Part shown: positions 1 through 8,959 of the stretch, piece by piece
Layout: each line of letters starts with the position of its first letter
Position numbering within the stretch: position 1 is the stretch's first letter
Source: JBBQCW01 sp038319025
GTDB taxonomy: Bacteria > Actinomycetota > Thermoleophilia > Solirubrobacterales > Solirubrobacteraceae
Direction of reading: 5' to 3'
Assembly: GCA_038319025.1 (NCBI GenBank)
Contig: JBBQCW010000009.1
Coordinates: 46,730-110,729, forward strand
DNA: 64,000 nt
Notes under the pieces: generated by a model
The model's database searches: none
Told to the model about the DNA's origin: nothing
What the model saw: only the letters and a program-made list of their open reading frames with translations
Position numbers and translations under genes: made by a program

Positions 1-2460
1 TACGGCGGGCGCGTCCACGCCGCGTGGGGCCTCGCATTGAGCCGCCGGATCCGGGAACGGTTCGGGCTGGAATCCGACGCGATCTGGTCCGACGACGGGA
101 TCATCGTCCACCTCCCCGACGCGGACGAACCCCCGGGCGCGGAGCTCGTGATGGTCGAACCCGACGAGGTCGAGGACGACGTCGTGGCCGAGCTGGGCGC
201 CTCCGCCCTGTTCGGTGCCCGCTTCCGCGAGAACGCCTCGCGAGCGCTGCTGATTCCCCGCGCCTACCCAGGACGACGCACCCCGCTGTGGCAGCAGCGC
301 CTGAAGGCCCAGTCGCTGCTGGAGGTGGCCAAGCGCTACGCCGACTTCCCGATCATTCTGGAGACCTACCGCGAGTGCCTGCGCGACGTGCTCGACGTCC
401 CCGGACTCACGGAGATCCTGCGCGGCCTGCATTCACGCGAGCTGTCGTTGGTGGAGGTGGAGACGCGCACCGCCTCACCGTTCGCCTCCTCGCTCCTGTT
501 CGACTACGTGGCGACGTACATGTACGAGGGCGACACGCCGAACGCGGAACGCCGCGCGGCCGCCCTGTCCCTGGACCGCGACCTGCTGCGAGAGTTGCTC
601 GGTCAGGAGGAGCTGCGGGAGCTGATCTCCCTGCCTGCGCTGGAGCAGGTCGAGGCCGACCTGCAGCATCGCTCCGAGCGGACACAGGCGACGTCGCGCG
701 ACATGCTCGGCGACGTGCTGCGGCGCGTCGGGGACCTGACGAGAGCCGAGGCGGCGGAGCGCGTTCTGGACGGGCTGGACGCGGACGCGATGCTGGCGGA
801 GCTGGAGCGCGAGCGCCGCGTGGTGCGTCTGCGCCTTGGCGGCGAGGAGCGCTGGGTGGCCGCCGACGACGCGGGACTTTTCCGCGACGCCGTCGGCGCG
901 GTGCCGCCCGGCGGACTGCCGGAGGTGTTCGTAGCCACGGTGCGCGACGCGCTCCGAGTGCTGCTGGCCCGCTACGCGCGCACACACGGACCGTTCACCA
1001 CCGACGAGCCGAGCCTGCGCTACGGCGTGGACGTGTCCAGCGCACTCCGAGAACTAGAGGTCGACGGCGCTCTCGTGCGCGGCGAACTGCGCCCTGGCGG
1101 GATCGAGCGCGAGTGGTGCGACGTCGAGGTGCTGCGCCGCCTGCGCCGCGCCTCGCTGGCGGTGCTGCGTAAGGAGATCGAGCCCGCCGACCCGCGAGCG
1201 TTCGCCGCGTTCCTCCCGTCATGGCAGGGCGTCGATCGTCATCCGCCGGCGGGTGCGGGCGTGGACCGCCTGCGCGAGGTGCTGGTCCCGCTGCAGGGGC
1301 TCGCGTTGCCTGTCGAGGTGTGGGAGCGCGACGTGCTGCCGCGCCGGTGCGGCGCCTATTCCACCACCTGGATGGACCAGCTGTGTGCGAGCGGCGAGGT
1401 CGTGTGGGTCGGGGCGGGCGCGCTGGGTCGCAACGCCGGGAAGGTGGCGCTCTACTTCCGCGAGGACGCCGAATTGATCGGCCGCCCGCCCTACAAGGGG
1501 GACCTGCCGTCGGCGCCCGAGCACGACCTGCTGCGGGAGCGACTCGCCGCCGCGCCGTGCTTCTTCACCGACCTCCTGGCCGAGGTGCCGCTTGCACCCG
1601 AGGCGTTGCAGGAGGCGCTGTGGGATCTGGTCTGGGCGGGCGAGGTGACCAACGACGCGTGGGCGCCGTTGCGCGCCCCGCGCCTGACGCCGGCCCGGGC
1701 CACGAAAGCAGCGGAGCGCTCGCGCCACGCGAGTGGCGCCCGGCGGTTCGGCGCGCGGCGCAGTGCCGGGGCCGGCGCGCAGGTCCAGGGTCGCTGGGCG
1801 CTGACGTCGACGATCTTCCGCACGGAAGCTGACCCTGGCCAGCGCCGCCGGACGCTCGCGGAATTGCTGCTGGAGCGGTACGGCATCGTCACCCGTGAGC
1901 AGGTTTTGGCCGAAGGAATCCCAGGCGGATTCGCGATCCTCTACGACGCACTGTCGTCGCTGGAGACGTTGGGAGTGTGTCGGCGCGGGTACTTCATTGA
2001 AGGGCTCGGCGGCGCGCAGTTTGCGCTCCCTGGGGCGGTGGAGCGGCTGCGCGCTCAGCGCGATCCCAACGAGGCCGCCCCTGTGGTGCTCGCCGCGACC
2101 GACCCGGCGCAGGCTTACGGGGCCGCCCTGCCGTGGCCGCGGCGTTCGAATGAGGACGGCGTCGCGGCGCCCGGTCGGCGACCGGCGCGTGTCGCTGGTG
2201 CGCTCGTGGTGCAGGCTGGGGCTGAGCCTGTTCTGTACGTCGAGCGTGGAGGTCGCGGCATCCAGGTGCTGGCCGACGCTGACGACCCGCGCGTAAGGCC
2301 CGCGCTTGAGGCGCTGGCCGCGTTCGTGCTCGGCGCCCGCGGGCGCAAACTGGCGATCGAGAAGGTCGATGGAGAGCAGGTGGTCGGCTCGGCGTGGGAG
2401 CCGATTCTGATCGACCTCGGCTTCCGCCAGGGTCCGCGACGCTTGACGCTCAGCGCGTAG
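1..2460 (+). CDS. lhr: Lhr-type DNA helicase, C-terminal part (5' end outside window)
   Basis: The reading frame is open from base 1 and ends at 2460, giving the last 819 residues of a protein whose family is about 1500 long. It opens with a YGGRVHAAWGLAL stretch followed by an arginine-rich segment, as in the region after the helicase core of large Lhr proteins, and continues with winged-helix-like and Lhr C-terminal sequence (GAYSTTWMDQLCASGEVVW, about residues 450-470). The ATPase motifs lie upstream of the window. Lhr proteins are ATP-dependent 3'-5' translocases linked to DNA repair. The ttg at 37 is in frame but is an internal codon, not the start. The family call is firm; the role in this organism is inferred. 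Confidence 0.87.
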   Translation, partial: YGGRVHAAWGLALSRRIRERFGLESDAIWSDDGIIVHLPDADEPPGAELVMVEPDEVEDDVVAELGASALFGARFRENASRALLIPRAYPGRRTPLWQQRLKAQSLLEVAKRYADFPIILETYRECLRDVLDVPGLTEILRGLHSRELSLVEVETRTASPFASSLLFDYVATYMYEGDTPNAERRAAALSLDRDLLRELLGQEELRELISLPALEQVEADLQHRSERTQATSRDMLGDVLRRVGDLTRAEAAERVLDGLDADAMLAELERERRVVRLRLGGEERWVAADDAGLFRDAVGAVPPGGLPEVFVATVRDALRVLLARYARTHGPFTTDEPSLRYGVDVSSALRELEVDGALVRGELRPGGIEREWCDVEVLRRLRRASLAVLRKEIEPADPRAFAAFLPSWQGVDRHPPAGAGVDRLREVLVPLQGLALPVEVWERDVLPRRCGAYSTTWMDQLCASGEVVWVGAGALGRNAGKVALYFREDAELIGRPPYKGDLPSAPEHDLLRERLAAAPCFFTDLLAEVPLAPEALQEALWDLVWAGEVTNDAWAPLRAPRLTPARATKAAERSRHASGARRFGARRSAGAGAQVQGRWALTSTIFRTEADPGQRRRTLAELLLERYGIVTREQVLAEGIPGGFAILYDALSSLETLGVCRRGYFIEGLGGAQFALPGAVERLRAQRDPNEAAPVVLAATDPAQAYGAALPWPRRSNEDGVAAPGRRPARVAGALVVQAGAEPVLYVERGGRGIQVLADADDPRVRPALEALAAFVLGARGRKLAIEKVDGEQVVGSAWEPILIDLGFRQGPRRLTLSA

Positions 2461-2463
2461 TGC

Positions 2464-3435
2464 TCAGCGCAGCCGCTCGAAGTTCGTGCGCCGCAGCGCC
2501 ACGGTGAAAGAGGGCGAGGGCGCGAGCCAGTCGACCGCCGGCGCCACGACCAGAATGCCACGCGTCGTCGCCGCGATCTGACAGCACGCCACCGCGGCTT
2601 CCCCGGTGAGCGGCAGGGGAACCGATGCCACCGCGCGCCTCGCGATGTCCAGCACGTGGACGTGGAGCGTGTCCATCCAGGCCACCGTTCCGCCGTTCAC
2701 CGACAGGTGGATCGCGGCGAGCAGCGCCCCGGGGCGCGACCACAATGACGGGACGTGCGCGCGGATCGCCGCCACTCGCCTACCGTGCCGGCGGATCTCG
2801 AAGCGACCCGCGCCCAGATCACGCACCACATCAGCGCCGTCCGGCACACACACCGACGGCTGCCGCTGCCCGCACCCGGGCGCGACCTGGCCAGCACCGA
2901 GCGAGACCGCCCCGGTCCGCCAGTCCAGCGTCGACCCCGTACACCGGTGCCCTGGGTCCTTGCAGCCCGCGGCGGTGCTGGCGATCGCCTGGGGGCCGAG
3001 CCGCTCCCAGCCAAAGCCGGGAAGGAACACCCCTGGCGGCGCGGCCGCCACGGCTACGGGGGCGAGGTCCACCACGCGAACCAGCACCGGGCCACAGTCG
3101 AGCAGCAGCAAACCGTCGGCGACATCCGTCGGCGGACAGGTCTCCCGACCGCTCACCCCCAAGCTGGCCAGCGGGATGAAGGTCCGCAGGCCGGTCGTGG
3201 TGTCCCACCTTCCGAGCTGGCCATCGGCCGCCGAGAAGAAGATGTACCGAATGCCGTCCCCGGCCGTGAGCGCCGTCGGGTAGCCGGGCTGGGGCACCTT
3301 GTCCACTGTCGTGAACACGGGGCCGCGGGCTTGGACGGGTCCTCCGCCGATCAGCAGGACCCCCAACGTGAGGACGGACACGACGCAGCTGGCGCACCAG
3401 GAGCGCGCAAGCGGTCTACGGGTTCCGCGGAGCAC
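2464..3435 (-). CDS. secreted protein of unknown function
   Basis: 323 residues with a clear signal peptide: an RRPLAR-rich start, a hydrophobic core at about residues 17-32 and an Ala-containing cleavage region near 36. No lipobox cysteine is obvious. The mature part is rich in Gly, Val and beta-prone segments with about ten cysteines, and a TADGIRYIFF-like stretch recalls beta-propeller blades, but I do not recognise a family. It converges on lhr with only 3 bases between stops and is followed upstream by the toxin-antitoxin pair. Probably extracytoplasmic; function unknown. Confidence 0.6.
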   Translation of the reverse strand: MLRGTRRPLARSWCASCVVSVLTLGVLLIGGGPVQARGPVFTTVDKVPQPGYPTALTAGDGIRYIFFSAADGQLGRWDTTTGLRTFIPLASLGVSGRETCPPTDVADGLLLLDCGPVLVRVVDLAPVAVAAAPPGVFLPGFGWERLGPQAIASTAAGCKDPGHRCTGSTLDWRTGAVSLGAGQVAPGCGQRQPSVCVPDGADVVRDLGAGRFEIRRHGRRVAAIRAHVPSLWSRPGALLAAIHLSVNGGTVAWMDTLHVHVLDIARRAVASVPLPLTGEAAVACCQIAATTRGILVVAPAVDWLAPSPSFTVALRRTNFERLR

Positions 3436-3438
3436 CGG

Positions 3439-3843
3439 TTACACCCGCACGATGTGGAGCGCACCCGCCGAGCGCTCGGCGATCAAGGCGAAATCCCCGT
3501 TCTGGGTGAGCAACGGGAGCCCAGTGACCATCGCGCTGGCCGCGATAAAAGCGTCGAAGACGCCCACCCGCTGCCCAGCAAGACGGCCGGCGGCCAGAAT
3601 ATCGGCGGCCCGTTCTGCCGTCCGTTCGTCGGCTCCAATACTCTCAAAGGACCCGGCTATGGCCAACGCTCTCGAGCGCGCGTTGCGCGCAGGACCGCTG
3701 GTCATCGCGACGCCCAGCCGTAGCTCCGTGAGCGTGAAGATCGAGACGCAGGTCTCATACTGAGCGACCGTCTCAGCGTCGATCGCCCGCCCGGACTCAC
3801 TGGCTACGAACACCGACGTGTCTACGACGGCTCGCGCGTCCAC
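3439..3843 (-). CDS. vapC: PIN-domain ribonuclease toxin (VapC family)
   Basis: 134 residues with the PIN-domain acidic set: D8 in VVDTSVF, E40 in TLTELRLG, D97 in VFDAFIAA and D117 in NGDF. PIN toxins are Mg-dependent RNases that cleave tRNA or rRNA when freed from their antitoxin. The start overlaps the 3' end of the Phd-type antitoxin gene by 22 nt, so the two are co-transcribed and probably translationally coupled. All four acidic residues are present, so the enzyme should be active. The RNA target cannot be predicted. Confidence 0.88.
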   Translation of the reverse strand: MDARAVVDTSVFVASESGRAIDAETVAQYETCVSIFTLTELRLGVAMTSGPARNARSRALAIAGSFESIGADERTAERAADILAAGRLAGQRVGVFDAFIAASAMVTGLPLLTQNGDFALIAERSAGALHIVRV

Positions 3844-4109
3844 GGATCCTCAGCGTCGTCGACGTAGGCGTCTGCGATATCGCTTGCGAACGTAGTGTCG
3901 GGCTCTGCTTCTGCCTCGCAGGCAAGACGGAGCTCCTCGAGCATGACCACCAGTTCGGCACCGGGGATCCACTTGCGTTTGGCCCGGTGCGGGACGATGT
4001 CCGCGATCGGCACGCTGTTGCGGGTCAGCACGACGCGCTCACCGGAGGCGACCGCATCCATGACGTCTCCTGTCTGATTTCTCAGCTCCCGAACGGAGAC
4101 CGTGCGCAT
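3822..4109 (-). CDS. Phd/YefM-type antitoxin
   Basis: 95 residues. The N-terminus (MRTVSVRELRNQTGDVMDAV) is the DNA-binding Phd/YefM fold, followed by the usual GERVVLTRNSVPIADIVP strand; the acidic C-terminal tail (about 60-95) should wrap the VapC toxin encoded just downstream. Start chosen at 4109: the next in-frame start upstream would add 16 unconserved residues, and a TACGCT hexamer ends 7 nt before this ATG, fitting a leaderless transcript. Expected to repress its own operon together with VapC. Confidence 0.87.
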   Translation of the reverse strand: MRTVSVRELRNQTGDVMDAVASGERVVLTRNSVPIADIVPHRAKRKWIPGAELVVMLEELRLACEAEAEPDTTFASDIADAYVDDAEDPWTREPS

Positions 4110-4116
4110 GGGGCAC

Positions 4117-4122
4117 AGCGTA
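4117..4122 (-). promoter_or_regulatory. candidate -10 of leaderless antitoxin transcript
   Basis: TACGCT lies 7 nt before the ATG at 4109, placing transcription start at or next to the start codon. Confidence 0.5.
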
Positions 4123-4166
4123 GCACCGCCCACGAAGGGTCCCCGGGCGCACACCACGCGGAAACT

Positions 4167-5900
4167 TCAGAGACGCGAGCGCTCCCGCTTCAGCCGGATC
4201 GTCGCCGCGACCGTACGGCTCACCCCGGCCGTACGGACCGTGATCTTCAAAACGAGATCGGCCCGGTAGGCGGCGATGAGCAAACGGCGCTGCCGGGCGG
4301 TCAGCTGCAGGTGCGCGAGCGTCGCGTGACCGGCCGCCAGTGTGACGGCCCGCGATTGGCGTCGAACGGTGCGCACCAGTGCCGCTCGCGTGCGCCGCAG
4401 CGCCAAAGCCGCCCGCACCGTGACCGTGCAACTCGCATCGCAGCCAACCGCCAACAGCCGGGTGCTGCGGGCGCGCGGGTCCACGCTGAGCACGCCGTGC
4501 GCGACGCCGACGGGCGCGACGACGGTCGCCCCGACCAGCCCCGACAACACCTTCGGCGCGGCGACCGCACCGGTGAACATCGCTGACGCCAGCCTGTCCG
4601 CGGCCTTGCGCCCGGAGGGCATAACGGGGGCTGACGGAACCGGATCGGGCGTGGGCGCCGGCGCGGGCAGATCGACGACATCCGGGGGCACGGGCGGCGG
4701 CGGATCGGGCGGCGTGGGGCATGCGGGCGGCGGGGTCGCTTCGCTGAGCCGCCAGACCTTCCCGCCGTTGCCAACTGCGTACAGGTGGCCACAGCCGTCC
4801 TCCCCGAACGAGACGGGATTGGCCAACGCCAGACCCACGGGCTGCACCGTCCCGGCAACGTCGCGCGCCCGCACGATGCCGTCGCAGTAGTCGGAAAACA
4901 GATATCGCCCCGTCCAGGACGGAAGATCATCGGCACGCACCACGTATCCACCGGTGATCGCACACCGACCGTTCTCGTGGGGGTACGTCATGACCGGGTC
5001 GGTGAAGCCCAGCGACGGGCACCCCGCGGGCGCCCCGGAGTAGGCGGCGAGCCCCTCCCGGCAGGACCAGCCGTCGTTGGCCCCCGGTTCCCACCCGCTT
5101 GCCTTCGTGGCCAGATCCAATTCCTCCGTGGTGTCCTGCCCGACATCGGCGATCCACAGATCCTGCGTGGTCCGGTCAAAGCTGAACCTCCACGGATTGC
5201 GCAAGCCGTACGCCCACACCTCCGGCTTTGCGCCCGCGATTCCCACGAACGGGTTGTCGGGCGGGATCCCGTAGGCGTCGCCACCCACGGGTCGCGGGTC
5301 TATGCGCAGCAGCTTGCCACGCAGATCGTTCCGGTTCTGCGCCAGATGGTTCGGGTCGCCGGTACCCCCACCGTCGCCGCTGGCGATCCACAGACGCCCG
5401 TCGGGCCCGAACTGCAACTGCCCGCCGTTGTGGTTGTTTTGTCCCGGATGAGGAATGGTCAGAACCTCGCGCTCGGAGGCCGGATCCACACGGTCGGGAT
5501 CGCTGGGGTCGCGCCGCCATTCGACGACGTGGTTGTCGCTACTCCCGCCCGCCACCGCCGGAAGCTCGGTCTCATAGGTGTAGAGCAAGCCCGACGCGGC
5601 ATAGTCCGGGGCGAAAGCGACGCTGAGCATCCCGCGTTCGTGAACGATGTCGACTTGGGCGCTGGCGTCCAGAAACGTCTTCGTCACGCCTCCCCGCAGC
5701 AGCTTGATCCGGCCGGCCCGCTCCACCACGTACAGGCCCGTCGAGTCACCCGGGGCAGCCGTGACGTAGGTCGGCAAGGCAAACGATCCGAGCTCCGTCG
5801 CGACGGGTGCGAACGCTGCTGCGGACGCCGGGGCCACCAGCGCCGGCGCGAGGAGCGCCACAACGATCGCGCATCGCCGCCGAAGCGTGGCCGCCCTCAC
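4167..5900 (-). CDS. secreted PQQ-type sugar dehydrogenase (glucose/sorbosone dehydrogenase family)
   Basis: 577 residues. Signal peptide at 1-28 (arginines, then an Ala/Leu/Val core ending in ASA). Residues about 35-390 carry the six-blade quinoprotein propeller signatures: GLYVVERAGRIKLL, RGMLSVAFAPDY, HPGQNNHNGGQLQFGPDGRLWI, YGLRNPWRFSFD, DVGQD and GRYLFSDYCDGIV. The family oxidises sugars or sugar-like substrates in the periplasm or cell wall. A proline-rich linker (about 395-430) leads to a roughly 140-residue Ala/Arg/Leu-rich C-terminal domain of unknown role. The stop lies close to the antitoxin start on the same strand. The start overlaps the epimerase stop by 4 nt, so they may form one transcript. 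The substrate is not predictable. Confidence 0.83.
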   Translation of the reverse strand: MRAATLRRRCAIVVALLAPALVAPASAAAFAPVATELGSFALPTYVTAAPGDSTGLYVVERAGRIKLLRGGVTKTFLDASAQVDIVHERGMLSVAFAPDYAASGLLYTYETELPAVAGGSSDNHVVEWRRDPSDPDRVDPASEREVLTIPHPGQNNHNGGQLQFGPDGRLWIASGDGGGTGDPNHLAQNRNDLRGKLLRIDPRPVGGDAYGIPPDNPFVGIAGAKPEVWAYGLRNPWRFSFDRTTQDLWIADVGQDTTEELDLATKASGWEPGANDGWSCREGLAAYSGAPAGCPSLGFTDPVMTYPHENGRCAITGGYVVRADDLPSWTGRYLFSDYCDGIVRARDVAGTVQPVGLALANPVSFGEDGCGHLYAVGNGGKVWRLSEATPPPACPTPPDPPPPVPPDVVDLPAPAPTPDPVPSAPVMPSGRKAADRLASAMFTGAVAAPKVLSGLVGATVVAPVGVAHGVLSVDPRARSTRLLAVGCDASCTVTVRAALALRRTRAALVRTVRRQSRAVTLAAGHATLAHLQLTARQRRLLIAAYRADLVLKITVRTAGVSRTVAATIRLKRERSRL

Positions 5901-6796
5901 CCGCCCATCCCGGCGATCGCCGCGGGCACGCCCTCGCGCGACGACGGGTACCGCGGCTCCCAGCCCAGCTCATCCTTCAGCCGCGCGTTCGACGAGCGCG
6001 CGGAACGCATCACCGCGGCGGCCGGGCCTGCCCCCGCCGCCAATCGAACGACCCAGGCGGGCACCGAGCGCGGCGCACCCAAACCGAGTGCCTCGGTGCC
6101 CAACGTCATGAAATCGCGCTGGGTGATCGGCTCGTCGTCGACGCAGTGGTAGACGGCTCCATCGGGCGCGCGATCGAGCGCCGCGACACAGGCCGACGCA
6201 ACGTCATCGACGTGTACGACGTCCCACCAGTTGTCCCCGCGGCCCATCACGCAGAAACGGCCCGGCTGCTTCATCCGGGCGACGATCTCATGCTCGTACC
6301 AGCCGCCACTCCCGTACACGTGGGAGGGGCGAACCACGCTCGCCGGCAACTCGGAGTCGAGCACCAGTCGCTCCCCCTCCTGCTTCGTGCGGCCGTAGGC
6401 GGTCTGCACAGGCAGCGGCCGTTCGGGAACGAGCACGGCCCCACGCGCTTCGCCCGTGACGACGGTGGACACGAAGACGAACCGCGGTGAGGACGGCAAC
6501 GCGCCACACGCATCAAGCAGGCGCCGTGTGCCCTCCACGTTCACCTCGCGCAGGATCTCCTCGCTGCGCTGGGAGGCGATCTCAGCGGCCAGATGGATGA
6601 CCCCTTCCGGGGCGACTTGCCCCACAGCAGCGCCGAGCAGCGCGGCGTCGGTGAGGTCGCCGGCGACCGCGGTGGTGCCCGCCGGCTCTGACCCTGGCCG
6701 GCGCACGAGCGCAAACACCTCGTGCCCGTCCGCACGCAGGCGGTCACAGACCACGCCGCCGATGAACCCGCTGGCCCCCGTCACAAGAACGCGCAC
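5897..6796 (-). CDS. NAD(P)-dependent epimerase/dehydratase (extended SDR)
   Basis: 299 residues. The GASGFIGG nucleotide-binding loop is at 7-14, the NAG-equivalent segment at IHLAAEIAS, and the catalytic Y134xxxK138 in YGRTKQEGE with S110/T111 upstream. This is the extended short-chain dehydrogenase layout of NDP-sugar epimerases and related reductases; substrate unknown. A GTG start at 6796 is preceded by TAGCGT with a 6-nt gap, and this start lies only 27 bp from the divergent nei start. It overlaps the sugar dehydrogenase gene by 4 nt downstream. Confidence 0.82.
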   Translation of the reverse strand: MRVLVTGASGFIGGVVCDRLRADGHEVFALVRRPGSEPAGTTAVAGDLTDAALLGAAVGQVAPEGVIHLAAEIASQRSEEILREVNVEGTRRLLDACGALPSSPRFVFVSTVVTGEARGAVLVPERPLPVQTAYGRTKQEGERLVLDSELPASVVRPSHVYGSGGWYEHEIVARMKQPGRFCVMGRGDNWWDVVHVDDVASACVAALDRAPDGAVYHCVDDEPITQRDFMTLGTEALGLGAPRSVPAWVVRLAAGAGPAAAVMRSARSSNARLKDELGWEPRYPSSREGVPAAIAGMGG

Positions 6797-6802
6797 GAGC
6801 CC

Positions 6803-6815
6803 ACGCTACTAACGT
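6803..6815. promoter_or_regulatory. bidirectional leaderless promoter pair
   Basis: TAGCGT on the minus strand (6803-6808) is 6 nt from the epimerase GTG, and TAACGT on the plus strand (6810-6815) is 8 nt from the nei ATG. Two -10-like hexamers sit back to back within 13 bp. Confidence 0.5.
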
Positions 6816-6823
6816 TCCCCGCG

Positions 6824-7597
6824 ATGCCCGAAGGCGACACGATCCACTACGCCGCCAACCGCATCCGCCCGATCCTGGTCGGCGTGGTGCCGGAGGAGAT
6901 CGTCACCCACGTGCGCTTTGCCCGGGACGACTGGCCGACCCGGCTGGCCGGCCGGTCGGTGACGGGCGTCGACGCGCGCGGCAAGCACCTCTTCATCCAC
7001 TTTGAAGGTGATCTGGTGCTCCATTCCCACCTGCGGATGACCGGGTCGTGGGGCACCTACCGCGATGGTCGTCGCTGGCACCGGGCACCGAGGCGGGCGT
7101 GGCTGGTGCTGAGCGCCCGCGGGCAGGAGGTCGTCGAGTTCGACGGCCCCGTGCTCGAACTGCTCACCCAGTCGCGAGCGCGAACGATGCCCCAGATCCG
7201 CAGCCTCGGCCCGGACATCGTGGCTGACGAGTTCGACGAGGACGAGGTGCTGCGCCGACTGCGCCATGACGATCCCACGCGAACGATCGGCGACGCCTTG
7301 CTGGACCAGCGGACGGTCGCCGGCATCGGAAACCTGTGGAAATGCGAGGGCTGCTTCGATGCCGCCGTAGACCCGTGGCGTCCCGCCGGGACGGTCGCCG
7401 ACGCCGAGATCCGGGCCGTGCTGCGCGCTACCCGGCCCAGGATGCGCGACTCGGCCCGCGGCGGTATGCAACTACGCGAGCGCCACATCTACGGTCGCGC
7501 CGGCCGCCCATGCGTGCGCTGCGGCAGCCTCGTGCAGCAGCGCGGGCAGGGCGACGGGAACCGTCCAACCTTCTGGTGCGCACAATGTCAGCAATGA
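6824..7597 (+). CDS. nei: Fpg/Nei-family DNA glycosylase (endonuclease VIII-like)
   Basis: 257 residues. The mature N-terminus P2-E3 (MPEGDTIHYAANR) provides the Schiff-base proline and catalytic glutamate; the EGDTIH form is Nei-like rather than Fpg-like. The helix-two-turn-helix (GIGNLWKCEGCF, about 170-180) and a C-terminal zinc finger (CVRCG ... CAQC) follow. It excises oxidised pyrimidines and nicks the abasic site in base excision repair. The start at 6824 is forced by the need for proline as residue 2. The stop overlaps the next gene's ATG (ATGA at 7594-7597), so the two are co-translated. Confidence 0.92.
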   Translation: MPEGDTIHYAANRIRPILVGVVPEEIVTHVRFARDDWPTRLAGRSVTGVDARGKHLFIHFEGDLVLHSHLRMTGSWGTYRDGRRWHRAPRRAWLVLSARGQEVVEFDGPVLELLTQSRARTMPQIRSLGPDIVADEFDEDEVLRRLRHDDPTRTIGDALLDQRTVAGIGNLWKCEGCFDAAVDPWRPAGTVADAEIRAVLRATRPRMRDSARGGMQLRERHIYGRAGRPCVRCGSLVQQRGQGDGNRPTFWCAQCQQ

Positions 7598-8325
7598 GCA
7601 CGCCCACTCCCATGCGCCGCGTCGGACACAAGGGGGCCGACCTGATCGCGCCCGGGAACACGATCGCCAGCTTCGACGCCGCGCTCGCGGCCGACGTCGA
7701 CATGATCGAGTTCGACGTGCTGCCGGAATACCCGGACGGTGCCGGCGAGCTGTTCCTGGCCCACGACTATTCCGACGCACGTAGGCGGCGGGCCGCCGGC
7801 ACGCTGCTGACCCTCGTCGAGGGCCTCACCCTGCTGTCCTCCGACCCGTTTGCCGGCGTCGAACTGGATGTCGACCTCAAGCTCGCGGGCTATGAGGAGC
7901 GCGCGGCGCAGGCCCTCCATGCCTGCGGAGCCGTGCCGAGGACGATCGTGTCGACGATGGAGACGTCGAGCCTCGCCGTGCTGCGCGAGGTCGCGCCGGA
8001 ACTGCGCATCGGCTGGTCGGTCCCCAAGATCCGCAACAACCCGATGGAGCGGCCGCTGGTGAAGCCGTTCGCGATCGCGTTCGGGACGGCCTACCGCCGC
8101 GCCCTGCCCGCGCGCGCCGCCCGAGCCATTCGGGGCGGCCGCTGCGATGCACTGATGTGCCACCACCTGCTCGTGACGCCGCGACTGGCGAAAGCCGTGG
8201 TCGGCGCGGGCGGTGAGTTGTACGTCTGGACGGTCGACGACGCCGACCTGATGGTCAAGCTCGAGAAAATGGGCGTCGCCGGCGTGATCAGCAACGACCC
8301 GCGGCTGTTTGGCCCTCGCGGCTGA
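7594..8325 (+). CDS. glycerophosphodiester phosphodiesterase family protein
   Basis: 243 residues of the GDPD TIM-barrel fold. The usual HRG...PENT entry motif reads GHKGADLIAPGNT here, so Arg becomes Lys and the PENT Glu becomes Gly, while the next elements (IEFDV, FLAHD, VELDVDLK, YVWTVDD, GVISNDPRL) are kept. The family hydrolyses glycerophosphodiesters to glycerol-3-phosphate. Cytoplasmic, as no signal peptide is seen. It starts within the nei stop codon (ATGA); an alternative ATG lies at 7585. The motif changes mean activity should not be assumed. Confidence 0.8.
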   Translation: MSTPTPMRRVGHKGADLIAPGNTIASFDAALAADVDMIEFDVLPEYPDGAGELFLAHDYSDARRRRAAGTLLTLVEGLTLLSSDPFAGVELDVDLKLAGYEERAAQALHACGAVPRTIVSTMETSSLAVLREVAPELRIGWSVPKIRNNPMERPLVKPFAIAFGTAYRRALPARAARAIRGGRCDALMCHHLLVTPRLAKAVVGAGGELYVWTVDDADLMVKLEKMGVAGVISNDPRLFGPRG

Positions 8326-8337
8326 CGCGACGCCGAG

Positions 8338-8835
8338 CTATGGCGCGACGATGCTGCAGATGGCCTTGGAGTAGCCGGGCGGGTCGGAGCCGGCGGTGCT
8401 CTTGTGCCCAGCGGTGGTCAGGCGCGTCAGCGTGCGGGTGACCTGGCCGTGGCTACCGCGCCACTGGTAGTTGAGCAGCCCGCGCAAGACGTAGGCACCC
8501 GTCGCAGGCGGCTTGACGGTGAAGGAATGCCCTGACTCCCGCGACCGAACGTTGCCCTGACCGATCGCCAAAAACCCGGTATCGAGCGACTTTGCCGTCT
8601 TCCATGCCCCCTTCGCATCCCGGTACTGGACGCGAAACCGCATGAACATCATGGTCGCGTGCTTACCGTTGCCCGGCATCGAACCGCGAATGCCGATGGT
8701 GTTCGCGGCACCGGCGGTGTCGCACACGTTGACGGTCGCCCACACGCTCGAGGGGGTGGCCTTGGCTGTGCTTATCCCCGCCGGCAAGGCCAGCACAAGC
8801 GCAGTCAGAAGAAACGGGAGGACGCGTACGGCCAT
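8338..8835 (-). CDS. small secreted protein of unknown function
   Basis: 165 residues. A classical signal peptide (MAVRVLPFLLTALVLALPAG, cleaved near ISTAKA at about 24) is followed by a Gly/Thr-rich domain with two cysteines that could pair. I do not recognise the family. Start at 8835 is chosen because it begins the signal peptide and has TATGGT 6 nt upstream, another leaderless arrangement. It converges on the phosphodiesterase gene with 12 bp between stops. Confidence 0.6.
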   Translation of the reverse strand: MAVRVLPFLLTALVLALPAGISTAKATPSSVWATVNVCDTAGAANTIGIRGSMPGNGKHATMMFMRFRVQYRDAKGAWKTAKSLDTGFLAIGQGNVRSRESGHSFTVKPPATGAYVLRGLLNYQWRGSHGQVTRTLTRLTTAGHKSTAGSDPPGYSKAICSIVAP

Positions 8836-8841
8836 GCACCG

Positions 8842-8847
8842 ACCATA
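8842..8847 (-). promoter_or_regulatory. candidate -10 of leaderless secreted-protein transcript
   Basis: TATGGT is 6 nt before the ATG at 8835. Confidence 0.5.
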
Positions 8848-8959
8848 GCGACCGGATCTCGTTGTCACGCCGGTGGGGGAACTGAAGCAGGGCATCGTCC
8901 CCATGAGACACGTTCAAGTGCCGCGGGTTGCGGTCTCCGAGCCGACGCGTCTCGCGTTG

